DNA from: Verrucomicrobiales bacterium
Lineage (GTDB): Bacteria; Verrucomicrobiota; Verrucomicrobiia; Limisphaerales; J093
Assembly (NCBI GenBank): GCA_024233305.1
Contig: JACKPV010000028.1
Span: forward strand, 62,001 to 126,000
DNA length: 64,000 nt
Reading direction: 5' to 3'
Each line of letters opens with the position of its first letter. Within the stretch, counting starts at the first letter, position 1. The notes beneath the pieces were generated by a model. It saw nothing but the letters and a program-made list of their open reading frames with translations, was not told where the DNA came from and did no database searches. This document shows, one piece after another, positions 34,787 through 43,358 of the stretch. A program made the position numbers and the translations under genes.

Positions 34787-35843
34787 CCCCCCCCTGCCGG
34801 CTCCCCTGCCGACGCCCCAGGCCCCCAACATCGATTGTCTGCGGGATCTGACCCGCAAGGACTTTCAGACCAAACAGGAAGTCCGCTGGTGCCCCGGCTG
34901 CGGCGACTATGCCATCCTGACCCAGATCCAGAAGTTGCTCCCCACGCTGGGCATCCCCCGCGAGCGCTTTGTCTTCGTCTCCGGCATCGGCTGTTCCTCG
35001 CGTTTCCCCTACTACATCAACACCTTCGGGTTCCACGGCATCCACGGGCGCGCCCCCGCCATCGCCATGGGTGTCAAGGCGGCGAATCCCGACCTTTCCG
35101 TGTGGGTGGTGACCGGCGACGGCGACGGCCTCTCGATCGGGACCAATCACCTCATCCACTGTCTCCGGCGCAACATCGACATCAACATCCTGCTCTTCAA
35201 CAACCGCATCTACGGGTTGACCAAGGGGCAGTATTCCCCCACCTCCGAGTTCGGCAAGGTCACCAAGTCCAGTCCATTGGGGACCATCGAGCATCCGGTC
35301 CGGCCCATCCAGATGGCGCTCGCCGCCGAGGCCACCTTCGTGGCCCGTACGGTGGCCGCAGATCCCGCGCACATGGCGCAGACCCTCGAGGCGGCCGCCC
35401 GCCACAAGGGAGCTTCGTTCATCGAGATCCTCCAGAACTGCCGGGTCTTCAACGACGGCACGTTCGATCAGGTCAATCAGCGCAAGAACGTCGACGACCG
35501 GATCATCCTCGAACACGGCAAGCCGGTGCGCTTCGGTCCCAATGGGTCGCGGGGCGTCGTGGTACGGAACATGCAGCCCGAGATCGTCGAGATCGCCCCT
35601 GCAACGACGGACGTCCCCGGGTTGCTGGTACATGATGAGCGGGCGGATTCCCCGGCCCTGGCCGCCCTGCTGGCCGCCCTCGAACCACCGCAGTTTCCGA
35701 CCGCGCTCGGCGTGTTCCGCGCCCGTGAGGAACCCACTTACGAGGAGATGATGGTGCAGCAGATCGAGGCCTACCAGGCCAGGCGTGGCCCTGGGGATCT
35801 CCGGCGGCTGTTCGCCTCTGGCGCGACCTGGCAGATCGACTGA
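34770..35843 (+). CDS. korB: 2-oxoacid:ferredoxin oxidoreductase beta subunit (KorB type)
   Basis: 357 residues. It is the thiamine-diphosphate and Fe-S subunit that partners KorA. Cluster cysteines are seen in WCPGCGDYAIL near 41 and GIGCSSRFPYY near 75. The TPP/Mg motif is VVTGDGDGLSIGTNH near 110, followed by NNRIYGLTKGQYSP. The start is a GTG at 34770, inside the end of korA, with AAGGA upstream; this overlap implies coupled translation. The first 20 residues are a Pro-rich extension. It is followed after 4 bases by a histidine kinase gene, which is unusual context for this enzyme. Confidence 0.92.
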   Translation: MNTPTDPPLPAPLPTPQAPNIDCLRDLTRKDFQTKQEVRWCPGCGDYAILTQIQKLLPTLGIPRERFVFVSGIGCSSRFPYYINTFGFHGIHGRAPAIAMGVKAANPDLSVWVVTGDGDGLSIGTNHLIHCLRRNIDINILLFNNRIYGLTKGQYSPTSEFGKVTKSSPLGTIEHPVRPIQMALAAEATFVARTVAADPAHMAQTLEAAARHKGASFIEILQNCRVFNDGTFDQVNQRKNVDDRIILEHGKPVRFGPNGSRGVVVRNMQPEIVEIAPATTDVPGLLVHDERADSPALAALLAALEPPQFPTALGVFRAREEPTYEEMMVQQIEAYQARRGPGDLRRLFASGATWQID

Positions 35844-35847
35844 GCTG

Positions 35848-37290
35848 ATGCCCCCCGCCGAGGCATGCGACGCGCCCTTGCCCGAGCTGGCCGTTTACCG
35901 ACTGGCCCATGGCGAGGCGCCCGTCGCCGGGCCGGCCCACGAGCCGGTCAGCCTCGACTGGAACGTTGAGTTGCTGCACCAGAACGCCGCTTGGTTCTGC
36001 CGGCTGCGGTGGCTGGTGATCGGCGTGCTGGCGGTGGCAGGGGCCGCGGCGTCCGGCTGGGACTCCCCTTTTCTCCGCGGGCTTCACCTGCGACCCGGCT
36101 GGCTGCTTCCGGTGGCCGCGCTGCTGGGCGCGATGAACCTCGCCTACGCCGCCCTGCTCCGCCGTCCCCCTGCCCGCCAGGAAGCCGTGAAGCTGCGCCG
36201 CCTGCTGTGGGTACAGATCGCCGTGGACCTCGTGGCGCTTACCGTGGTGGTCCATTTCCTCGGCAGCACCGACAGTGCCGCGCCGTTCATGTATTTGTTC
36301 CACCTCATCCTGGCGTGCATCTTCTTCCCGCCCCGGCAGAGTCTCGTGGTCACCCTGCTCGCCGCCTTTCTCCACCTGGCGGATGTCGGGCTTGGCAGCC
36401 TCGCCGGGCCGGTCGGCGACGCCGCGGACGTATCCCCTGCGTTTCCGATGCTCCGGAGCCTGGGGAACGTGTCCATCTGGGCGGTGATCTGGTACCTGGC
36501 ATCGAAGCTTGCCCGCGCAGTGCGCGATCGTGATCGCGAACTGGCGGCGGCGAACGCCCGCTTGGTGGCAAGCTGCGATGAACGGGCGCGTCACATGCTG
36601 CAAACCACCCACCAGCTCAAGGCACCCTTCGCCGCCATCCACGCGAACATCCAACTGCTCCTGGCCGGCATCTGCGGGCCCCTTCCCCCGAAGGCGGTGG
36701 ATGTCGTCCGGCGGATGGCCGCCCGCTGCCTCGCCCTGTCCCAGCAGATCCAGGACATGATCCAGCTCGCCAACCTTCGTTCCGCCGCCCAATCCAACCC
36801 CGGCGCCGCCGAACTCGACGTGGCCGAGTTGCTTGCCCGCACCATCAGCCGCCTCCAACCCACCGCCACCGCCCGGGGAGTCCGTATCGATCCCGACCTC
36901 ACGCCGGCTCCGGTCCGCGCGGTCGAGGACCACCTGCGCATGGTGGTCGACAACCTGCTGAGCAACGCCATCAACTACTCCCACGAAGGAGGCCTGGTCA
37001 CGGTCGGTTGCCAGCCCCGCGCGAACCGCGGCGCGCGCCTCCTCGTGGCCGATCAGGGAATCGGCATTCCCAAGGAGAAGCTGCCCCGCATCTTCGAGGA
37101 CTATTTCCGCACCAACGAGGCAGCACATCACAACCCCTCCTCGACCGGACTGGGCTTGGCAATCGTGCGCGATGTGACCCGCCTGGCGGGGATGGACCTC
37201 GAGGTGGAAACGGCGGTGGGTCGGGGCACCCGATTCACCTTGACCATTCCGCCGTCGCCGGTTACGTCGGGTCGTGCGGCGAATCCTTGA
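35848..37290 (+). CDS. Membrane sensor histidine kinase linked to korAB
   Basis: 480 residues from the ATG at 35848. The N-terminal half (about residues 50-225) has several hydrophobic helices with short loops and no large periplasmic domain, so it probably senses a membrane or internal signal. The HisKA box is TTHQLKAPFAAIHAN with H255. The ATPase domain has N-box DNLLSNAINYSHEGG, G1 VADQGIGIP and G2 STGLGLAIV. It begins 4 bases after korB and is followed 8 bases later by a response regulator, so korA-korB-kinase-regulator looks like one transcript. By position it may report redox or ferredoxin state; this is inference. Confidence 0.88.
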   Translation: MPPAEACDAPLPELAVYRLAHGEAPVAGPAHEPVSLDWNVELLHQNAAWFCRLRWLVIGVLAVAGAAASGWDSPFLRGLHLRPGWLLPVAALLGAMNLAYAALLRRPPARQEAVKLRRLLWVQIAVDLVALTVVVHFLGSTDSAAPFMYLFHLILACIFFPPRQSLVVTLLAAFLHLADVGLGSLAGPVGDAADVSPAFPMLRSLGNVSIWAVIWYLASKLARAVRDRDRELAAANARLVASCDERARHMLQTTHQLKAPFAAIHANIQLLLAGICGPLPPKAVDVVRRMAARCLALSQQIQDMIQLANLRSAAQSNPGAAELDVAELLARTISRLQPTATARGVRIDPDLTPAPVRAVEDHLRMVVDNLLSNAINYSHEGGLVTVGCQPRANRGARLLVADQGIGIPKEKLPRIFEDYFRTNEAAHHNPSSTGLGLAIVRDVTRLAGMDLEVETAVGRGTRFTLTIPPSPVTSGRAANP

Positions 37291-37298
37291 TCTGTTTT

Positions 37299-37697
37299 AT
37301 GGCCTACCTTCTGATTGTTGACGATGACGCCGACTTCTCGGCGGCGGTGAAGACCCTCTGCGAGTCCGACGGACACCAAGCGACCGTGGAAGCCAATCCC
37401 CAGGCGGTGCTCGACCAGATCAAGACCCGCCGGCCCGACGCCCTGATCCTGGACGTCATGTTCCCCGAGAATCCCAGCGCTGGATTCGAGATCGCGCGGT
37501 CGGTGCGCCGGCAGCATCCTGATCTTCCCATCCTCATGCTCACCGCCGTGAACCAGCGTTTCCCGCTCGGCTTCAGCAGCCAGGACATCGATTCGACCTG
37601 GCTGCCCGTCACCGAGTTCATCGAGAAGCCGGTCGACTTCGAGGCCCTGCGCACGAAGATCGCCGGCTTGGTGTTGCGGGCGGACGTCGATTCTTGA
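37299..37697 (+). CDS. Single-domain response regulator (receiver only)
   Basis: 132 residues from the ATG at 37299. It is a CheY-like receiver with the acidic pocket D8-D10 (LIVDDDADF), the phosphoacceptor D52 in ALILDVMFPEN and K110 in FIEKPVDF. There is no output domain, so it acts through protein contacts or a relay rather than by binding DNA. The neighbouring kinase is the obvious phosphodonor. A pocket insertion (NQRFPLGFSSQDIDSTWLP) lies between beta4 and beta5, where CheY-type receivers are normally compact. No terminator is evident in the 196 bases downstream. Confidence 0.88.
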   Translation: MAYLLIVDDDADFSAAVKTLCESDGHQATVEANPQAVLDQIKTRRPDALILDVMFPENPSAGFEIARSVRRQHPDLPILMLTAVNQRFPLGFSSQDIDSTWLPVTEFIEKPVDFEALRTKIAGLVLRADVDS

Positions 37698-37893
37698 ACC
37701 GTCCCGCTTCATTGCCGCGCCACCGCTGACGTTCGGTCGACGACGGGATCCAAGAGGCCTCCGGCCCCGCCGGAAGTCGGGCTTGCTGCGGAAAGCACTC
37801 CGCGTTCCGACAAAGCCGGGCTGCGCCCCCCGCTTCCCCGTTGATGCGGTTTGATGCTGTCGCCGGGTGCGGGTCGCGTTAGGCTCTCGCGCC

Positions 37894-39171
37894 ATGTTCA
37901 CAATCGAGCATCTGGACGCCCTGGAAATCCTCGACAGCCGCGGCCGTCCCACGGTGCAGGCCGTCTGCCGGTTGCGCGGTCATCCGCCGGTGACCGCCTC
38001 GGTTCCGTCCGGGGCCTCGACCGGGGCCGCGGAGGCCCACGAACTCCGCGACCAGGATCCCGGACGCTACCGCGGGCTTGGGTGTCGCCGGGCGGTGGAG
38101 AACATCCGTTCGGTGATTCAGCCCGCGGTCGTCGGGCGTGCTTTTTCCGAACAGGCAGCGCTGGATGAGCGGTTGATCGAGTTGGACGGTACGCCGGACA
38201 AATCCCGGCTGGGAGCGAATGCCGTGCTGGCGGTATCGATCGCCTTTGCCCGGGCCGCCGCCCGCGCCGACGGCATCCCGTTGTATGCGCACTTCGCCCG
38301 GATGGCCGGGATCGAAGTGCGCACGCTCCCGCGGCTGACGATCAACCTGTTCAGCGGCGGGAAGCACGCCGGGGCCCAGGCGGCGATTCAAGACGTGCTG
38401 CTCGTGCCCGTGGCGGCCCCGACCATCGACGACGGCCTGGCAATGACCTTCGCCGTTTACCAGACCGCCGCGGAGTTGATCGCGCGCCGGTATGGCATGC
38501 GACTCCTGCGCGCCGACGAGGGCGGACTGGCGCCGGATTTCCCCGGTTCCGAGGCCATGCTGGCGGACGCCGTCGAGGCGATGCGACTGGCGGGTCTGCA
38601 ACCGGGACGGGAAATCGCGCTGGCCGTGGACGTGGCTTCCAGCCATTTCTTCCGCGGGGGGTGCTATCACCTGGGGACGACCCCGCTCGACAGCGGCGCG
38701 ATGGTGGCGGAACTCGAAGGTTGGGCGCGGCGGTACCCGATCGTGAGTCTGGAGGACGGCCTGGCGGAAGATGACTGGTCGCATTGGCCGCGGTTGACGG
38801 AGCGCTTGGGAAGCCGGTTGCTGGTACTGGGCGATGACTTCCTTTGCACCAATCCCGACCGCCTCCGACGGGCGATCGCGGCCCGGGCAGCGACCGCCCT
38901 GCTCCTCAAGGTGAACCAGATCGGCACGCTGACCGAAGCACTGGCGGCCTGTCAACTGGGCCGCCAGGCCGGCTGGCAGGTCACCATCAGCGCGCGCAGC
39001 GGCGAAACCGAGGACGACTGGCTCGCCGATCTGGCGGTAGGCTGGGCCGGAGACCAGATCAAGATCGGTTCGATCACCCAGTCGGAACGTCTGGCCAAGT
39101 ACAACCGCCTGCTCGCCATCGAACGGGAAACCGGCCTCCCGGTCGTCGACTGGCCCAAGGCGGGACCCTGA
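37894..39171 (+). CDS. eno: Enolase homologue with altered active-site residues
   Basis: 425 residues from the ATG at 37894. Enolase interconverts 2-phosphoglycerate and phosphoenolpyruvate. Most key residues are present: the flexible SGASTG loop (39-44), the acid E209 in ADEGG, magnesium ligands D246, E287 and D314, the base K339 in LLKVNQIGT, and K390 in QIKIGS. Two positions differ from canonical enolases: the conserved glutamate of the QE motif is D167 (IQDVLL), and the SHRSGE motif is SARSGE, with A367 for the conserved histidine. It is otherwise full length. It abuts a glycosyltransferase gene (stop TGA immediately followed by GTG). It could be a second, specialised enolase; whether it is the housekeeping copy cannot be told here. 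Confidence 0.85.
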   Translation: MFTIEHLDALEILDSRGRPTVQAVCRLRGHPPVTASVPSGASTGAAEAHELRDQDPGRYRGLGCRRAVENIRSVIQPAVVGRAFSEQAALDERLIELDGTPDKSRLGANAVLAVSIAFARAAARADGIPLYAHFARMAGIEVRTLPRLTINLFSGGKHAGAQAAIQDVLLVPVAAPTIDDGLAMTFAVYQTAAELIARRYGMRLLRADEGGLAPDFPGSEAMLADAVEAMRLAGLQPGREIALAVDVASSHFFRGGCYHLGTTPLDSGAMVAELEGWARRYPIVSLEDGLAEDDWSHWPRLTERLGSRLLVLGDDFLCTNPDRLRRAIAARAATALLLKVNQIGTLTEALAACQLGRQAGWQVTISARSGETEDDWLADLAVGWAGDQIKIGSITQSERLAKYNRLLAIERETGLPVVDWPKAGP

Positions 39172-40221
39172 GTGATCCCCGTCGCGCCCCCCATGCGCGC
39201 TTCCGTCCGATCCCCTCTGGTCTCGGTCGTAATGGCAGTCCGCAACGCGGCGGCGACCGTCGAGGCGGCCATCCGGAGCATCGAGCGCCAGACCCTCGCG
39301 GACTGGGAGTTCGTCGTTGTGGATGACGGCTCCACTGACGGGACTTCCGGGCGGCTGGATGAAGCCCGCCGCCGGGACCCTCGGATTCGCGTCGTTCGCG
39401 CCCCGCATGCCGGGCTGACGCCGGCGTTGAACACCGGGTTGACGGAGGCCCGAGGGACCTTTATTGCCCGCATGGACGCCGACGACGTTTCCGATCGCGA
39501 GCGACTCGCGGCCCAGGTCACCTTGTTGGCAGCGGACCCCACGTTGGGCGCGGCAAGCGGTCTCGTGGAGTTCGGTGGCGATCGGGTTCAAAGTGAAGGC
39601 TACGCCCGTCACGTCGACTGGTTGAACAGCCTCCGCACCCCGGACGAGATTGCCCTGAACCGCTTTGTGGAATCACCGGTCGCCAATCCCTCGGCAATGT
39701 TCCGTCGGGAATTGATCAATCGATGGGGCGGGTATCGCGAGGGCGACTTCCCCGAGGACTACGAATTCTGGCTGCGGTGGTTCGAGGGCGGCCTGCGAAT
39801 GGGCAAGACGTCCCGCGTGCTGCTCACCTGGAACGATCCGCCGGATCGCCTCACCCGCCGCGATCCCCGTTACGCCGCCGCGGCCTTCTACGCCATCAAG
39901 GCCGCCTACCTGGCCCGCGAAATCCGGCGGTTGCGCCATGGTCGCGAGGTCTGGATCTGGGGCGCCGGCCGACGGACCCGCCGCCGCGTGGACCCCCTCA
40001 TTGCAGAGGGAATCGCGGTGGACGGGTTCATCGACATCGATCCCCGCAAAGCCGCGGCGGGAAGACTGCCGATCCCCGTGGTGCTTCCCCTCGACATGCC
40101 CTCCGCAGAACGAGCGTTCGTCGTCGGCTACGTTGGCAAACGCGGTGCCCGCGAACTCATCCGGAACGACCTGGCGACGCGCGGCTACGTCGAAGGCCGG
40201 GATTTCCTGATGGCAGCCTGA
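39172..40221 (+). CDS. Family 2 glycosyltransferase with C-terminal Rossmann-like domain
   Basis: 349 residues from GTG 39172, which abuts the enolase stop; ATG 39193 is an alternative. It is a GT-A fold transferase: PLVSVVMAVRNAAATVEAAI, FVVVDDGSTDG with DDGS at 51-54, FIARMDADDVS with the metal motif DADD at 102-105, and FPEDYEFWLRW as acceptor base region near 205. The last ~90 residues (VWIWGAGRRTRRRVDPL, then GFIDIDPRKA) resemble a sugar-nucleotide or PglD-type Rossmann domain. It is probably involved in polysaccharide or glycan assembly in the cytoplasm. No membrane helix. No other glycan genes adjoin it. Confidence 0.87.
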   Translation: MIPVAPPMRASVRSPLVSVVMAVRNAAATVEAAIRSIERQTLADWEFVVVDDGSTDGTSGRLDEARRRDPRIRVVRAPHAGLTPALNTGLTEARGTFIARMDADDVSDRERLAAQVTLLAADPTLGAASGLVEFGGDRVQSEGYARHVDWLNSLRTPDEIALNRFVESPVANPSAMFRRELINRWGGYREGDFPEDYEFWLRWFEGGLRMGKTSRVLLTWNDPPDRLTRRDPRYAAAAFYAIKAAYLAREIRRLRHGREVWIWGAGRRTRRRVDPLIAEGIAVDGFIDIDPRKAAAGRLPIPVVLPLDMPSAERAFVVGYVGKRGARELIRNDLATRGYVEGRDFLMAA

Positions 40222-40559
40222 AGGGACGCTTTCCTGCAGCGTCGACTGCCTCTCCGGACGCCCACATCGAACGCCCACCACGGGAAAGCACCCAGTCACT
40301 GAACTCGCGGAATCACCTCCCCCCGCATGATGGACACGGCGGCCAGGCCCGTCGATCGAGGTCGGTCGGCAAACCCGGACGCCGTTCCGCATACGCTCCC
40401 GCTGACCTCGGTATGACGAGGACCGTGGACACCCGCCGCAGGGCTTTCGATGCGTCGGATCTCACCGCGGCCGGTGGGATTCCCAGCCCGGCGCAATGGC
40501 TTGCTCAGCATGGCTTGAGGAGCGTTGCGAGGCATCGCGGAGTCAGCTAGATTCGGCGC
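40222..40559. other. Gene-free spacer before the toxin-antitoxin pair
   Basis: 338 bases. It contains a short GACGCT/AGCGTC inverted repeat at the glycosyltransferase end, without a T run, and nothing else I can identify. The segment just upstream of the antitoxin must carry its promoter, but no good -35/-10 pair is visible. Confidence 0.5.
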
Positions 40560-40754
40560 ATGACGATTCAGATGCTCAAGGCGGAGGTTGAAGCCCTGTC
40601 GGCCGACGAGCGGAGGAGGCTGGCGGCTTTTCTCGTTGCCTTGCGGCACAAGGACCTCGCGGCGTATCGATCCCGCATGACCGAGAAGATGGACGATAAG
40701 GCTCCCGAGAATTGGCTCACCCTGGAGGAGTTCGACGCGCGATTGGAGTCCTGA
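40560..40754 (+). CDS. Antitoxin-like small protein (addiction module component)
   Basis: 64 residues (MTIQMLKAEVEALSADERRR at the start). It resembles the small addiction-module proteins (RelB-like or Pfam Unstab_antitox type): an amphipathic helix, EVEALSADERRRLAAFL, and an acidic C-terminus ending in LTLEEFDARLES. It is 3 bases upstream of a RelE/ParE-type toxin gene, the usual antitoxin-first order. There is no obvious DNA-binding ribbon-helix-helix at this length, so autoregulation may rely on the complex. Confidence 0.7.
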   Translation: MTIQMLKAEVEALSADERRRLAAFLVALRHKDLAAYRSRMTEKMDDKAPENWLTLEEFDARLES

Positions 40755-40757
40755 ACG

Positions 40758-41012
40758 ATGGCCTATCGGCTGCTAATCTCGATGGAAGTGGTCGAGTTCG
40801 TCGAGCAGTTGCCAAGCCGGGCAAAGCGAAGAATGCGGGAGGTCATCCGCTCCATTGGCGAAAATCCGTTGGGCCGCTCGGACGCGGTCGATCAAGATGC
40901 TACGGGCAGGCGGCTGGAGATCGCGGTGGTGGGGGACTACGCGTTGATGTACTGGATCGATGAAGCCCACCGCCAGGTGAAGATCCTGGATTTACACGCT
41001 GCCGACCGATAG
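40758..41012 (+). CDS. RelE/ParE-family toxin-like protein
   Basis: 84 residues. RelE/ParE fold: FVEQLPSRAKRRMREVIRSI, then NPLGRSDAVDQDATGRRLEI and YALMYWIDEAHRQVKILDLH, which matches the beta-strand end of the family. RelE members cleave mRNA on ribosomes; ParE members act on gyrase, and this sequence alone does not decide between them. Immediately downstream of the antitoxin-like gene. Length is typical. Confidence 0.78.
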   Translation: MAYRLLISMEVVEFVEQLPSRAKRRMREVIRSIGENPLGRSDAVDQDATGRRLEIAVVGDYALMYWIDEAHRQVKILDLHAADR

Positions 41013-41231
41013 ACCGCGAGGCGATCACTGGAACGAGCGTCATCTGACGGGACGGCCGGACGGATCCAAGCCGCCGGTAGCAAACGGCCACCGTCGTTGG
41101 AACTGGTCTTCCTCGAAGGGTTTGGCTCCCACAACGCAGTCCTCGGCCCCGTTGGTTGGTTGACCCCAGTGACGTCTCAGAGCCTGTTGCGGTGGACGCC
41201 GCGCGCGTTGAGATCGCGGCGGTTCTCGGCG

Positions 41232-41747
41232 CTACCGAACGCGAATGCCGCCGGGGAAACGTCCGCCCGCGGTGTAGGCCGGCAACAGACGCGTCACGAT
41301 TCGTTCAAGCTCCCGCTGGTCGACGGCATCGAAAGCCGACGGCTGGTCGGAGTCGATATCCAACACGGCCCGCACCTGCCCGGCGGAATCGAAGACCGGG
41401 ATCACGATCTCGGATCGCGTCGTGCCCGAACAGGCGATGTGATGCGGTACGGCGGCGACGTCGGGAACCAGTTGCGTGCGCGCTTCCCGGGCGCACGCCC
41501 CGCACACGCCGCGATCGAAGGGGATCGTCAAACACCCGTGGCCGCCCTGGTAGGGACCGATTTTGAGCAACCCCGGCGCCACCACGCGGTAAAAGCCCGT
41601 CCAGTTGAAGCGCTCCGAAAAGGCATGCACTTCGCAGGCGAGCGTCGCCATGAGGGCGATCTCGTCCGTCTCGCCCGCCAGCAGGGCATCCAACCGCCGA
41701 TGCAGGTCGGCGTAGGTGGCGGCGCAGTGGGAGGGCGGCCGGTTCAT
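41232..41747 (-). CDS. msrC: Free methionine-(R)-sulfoxide reductase (GAF-fold, MsrC/YebR type)
   Basis: 171 residues. It reduces free methionine-R-sulfoxide, using thioredoxin-type electrons, in the cytoplasm. The three conserved cysteines are C72 (GGHGCLTIP), C82 (RGVCGACARE) and C106 (HHIACSG), corresponding to the three catalytic or resolving cysteines of E. coli YebR. NWTGFYRV, SEIVIPVFD and VLDIDSD further support the family. Its ATG overlaps the stop of the upstream lipase gene by 4 bases, so the pair is translationally coupled. It has an N-terminal extension of a few residues over YebR. Confidence 0.93.
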   Translation of the reverse strand: MNRPPSHCAATYADLHRRLDALLAGETDEIALMATLACEVHAFSERFNWTGFYRVVAPGLLKIGPYQGGHGCLTIPFDRGVCGACAREARTQLVPDVAAVPHHIACSGTTRSEIVIPVFDSAGQVRAVLDIDSDQPSAFDAVDQRELERIVTRLLPAYTAGGRFPGGIRVR

Positions 41748-43189
41748 CGGGCCGGACGCGCGGCAAACAGGCCGGGGCCGCCGCGGAACGTCTCAAACCA
41801 CGCCAACGCATCCAGAAGGCTGGGCATCACGCAGCCGCCGTGATCGGCGCCCGGCGCGGGTTCGATCAGTTCCACCGCGGCGCCCCGGGCTGCAAAGGCA
41901 TCGCGGGCGGCGATGGAGTTGGCGAAGACGACATCCTGATCGCCGGTGCAGTGGTAGAGGCGGAGGGGGGACACCGGGGTCCAGTCGAGCAGCGAGTTGA
42001 CCTCCAACGCCTGCCGGAGCGGATGATCGGGATCGTCCCGCAGCGCGGCCGCAATCTCGGGACGCAACGCCCGCAGCACCTCGTCCGGCATGGCGGCGTT
42101 GATTTCCGCCCCCGAGTGCTCGCCATCCAGCAACGGTGGCACGGTGGTGCGCCACGGCTCGACCAGCATTGCCTCGAGCGAATCGGCGAAGTGGTAGAGG
42201 TCCTGATACGCGGACAGCAGGAGGGCGAAGTAGTAGGGATTGGGCAGCCGCCGCCCGCTCAGGATGTCCGCCGCCGTGGTGCCCGCAAGATCGTAGGCCC
42301 CGGCCATGGGCGCGGCGGCGGTCACCGGGAACTCGTCCGGCAGGAAGGTCTCGAGTTCGCGCAGCAGCGCCAGGGTGGCGTGCCCCCCTTGCGAATAGCC
42401 GAAGAGAAAAAGCTGGTCGTTCAGGAGCCGGTTGTTCGCGGCGCAGAATTGCCGGGTGGCCCGCAACATGTCCACCGCGGCGGTCGCCTCGGACTTGGCA
42501 TGGTGGTAGGGATGCCGGATCGTCGAAACGCCGAGACCGAGGTAATCGGGCAGCGAAGCGGCGTAGCCCACGCTGGCGAAGGCGACGCCGATCATCAACT
42601 CGAGCCCGCCGGCCAGCGAGGGCGCCTCGGACCGCGCGGCCATGGTCCCGTGCTGGTAGGTGACGAGCGGCACCGGCGCGGAAAAACCCTGCGGCAGGAC
42701 GAGCGCCCCGGACGCTACCGTGCGGTTACCGATTGGATCAATGGTCTCATAAACGAGCTGTCGCACCTCGACCCCCAGTTGCGGTTCGAAGTCCACCCCG
42801 GCCAACTTGAGCAGGGTCTTGATCTGCACGGTGCCGTAGACGCCAATGACCTCGCTGGAGAGCAGATGCCCCCGCTCGGATGGCTCGACGGCGAGCACGC
42901 GATAGAACCGGTGGGCGTCCCGACCGATCCCAGTGTCCGTCCAAGCGGCCCCGGTCTGCGGCCAGCTCGCGCGCCATTCGGGGGTGATCCAAATCCCATC
43001 GATGGTCCGGGCCGCCTGCACGGTGTAGGCCCAGTTCCCCTCCGGCCTGGTCCAGCCCAGCGCCAGCCCTTCCGGCGACGACGACAACGTGTCAATGCGC
43101 AGGTCGACCGGCGGGACCTGTCCCGCCAACGCCGGACTGCCCGCCAGAACCACGCCCGGCAGCGCGAGGCAAAGGGCGGCGGTTGCCAT
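41744..43189 (-). CDS. Secretory lipase-type alpha/beta hydrolase
   Basis: 481 residues from the ATG at 43189. The signal peptide is MATAALCLALPGVVLAGSPA; a GTG at 43276 would add 29 residues before it. The alpha/beta hydrolase core has a nucleophile elbow, LFLFGYSQGGHATLAL. The acid is in YHCTGDQDVVF, and the histidine is in GADHGGCVMPS. The order and the LGLGVSTIRHPYHHAKSEA region fit the secretory lipase (LIP) family. Residues 20-140 are a fibronectin-like N-terminal segment (DLRIDTLSSSPEGLALGWTR). It is divergent from the first CNNM gene. It would act on esters or lipids outside the cytoplasm. Confidence 0.85.
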   Translation of the reverse strand: MATAALCLALPGVVLAGSPALAGQVPPVDLRIDTLSSSPEGLALGWTRPEGNWAYTVQAARTIDGIWITPEWRASWPQTGAAWTDTGIGRDAHRFYRVLAVEPSERGHLLSSEVIGVYGTVQIKTLLKLAGVDFEPQLGVEVRQLVYETIDPIGNRTVASGALVLPQGFSAPVPLVTYQHGTMAARSEAPSLAGGLELMIGVAFASVGYAASLPDYLGLGVSTIRHPYHHAKSEATAAVDMLRATRQFCAANNRLLNDQLFLFGYSQGGHATLALLRELETFLPDEFPVTAAAPMAGAYDLAGTTAADILSGRRLPNPYYFALLLSAYQDLYHFADSLEAMLVEPWRTTVPPLLDGEHSGAEINAAMPDEVLRALRPEIAAALRDDPDHPLRQALEVNSLLDWTPVSPLRLYHCTGDQDVVFANSIAARDAFAARGAAVELIEPAPGADHGGCVMPSLLDALAWFETFRGGPGLFAARPAR

Positions 43190-43358
43190 GCGTCGGGCCG
43201 CCTGGAGCGGGACACGCGGTCGCGGCGCAGACAAGCAGGTTTCGTCGGGCCGGCGCGGTTGGTCTCTGTCGTTCACGGCGGCCAAGATGCGGGCTGTGGC
43301 GGGGCGGCGCAAAAGGTTTTTGCCTTTGCTTCGCCGCGGCCAGCATACTGCTGCGGTC

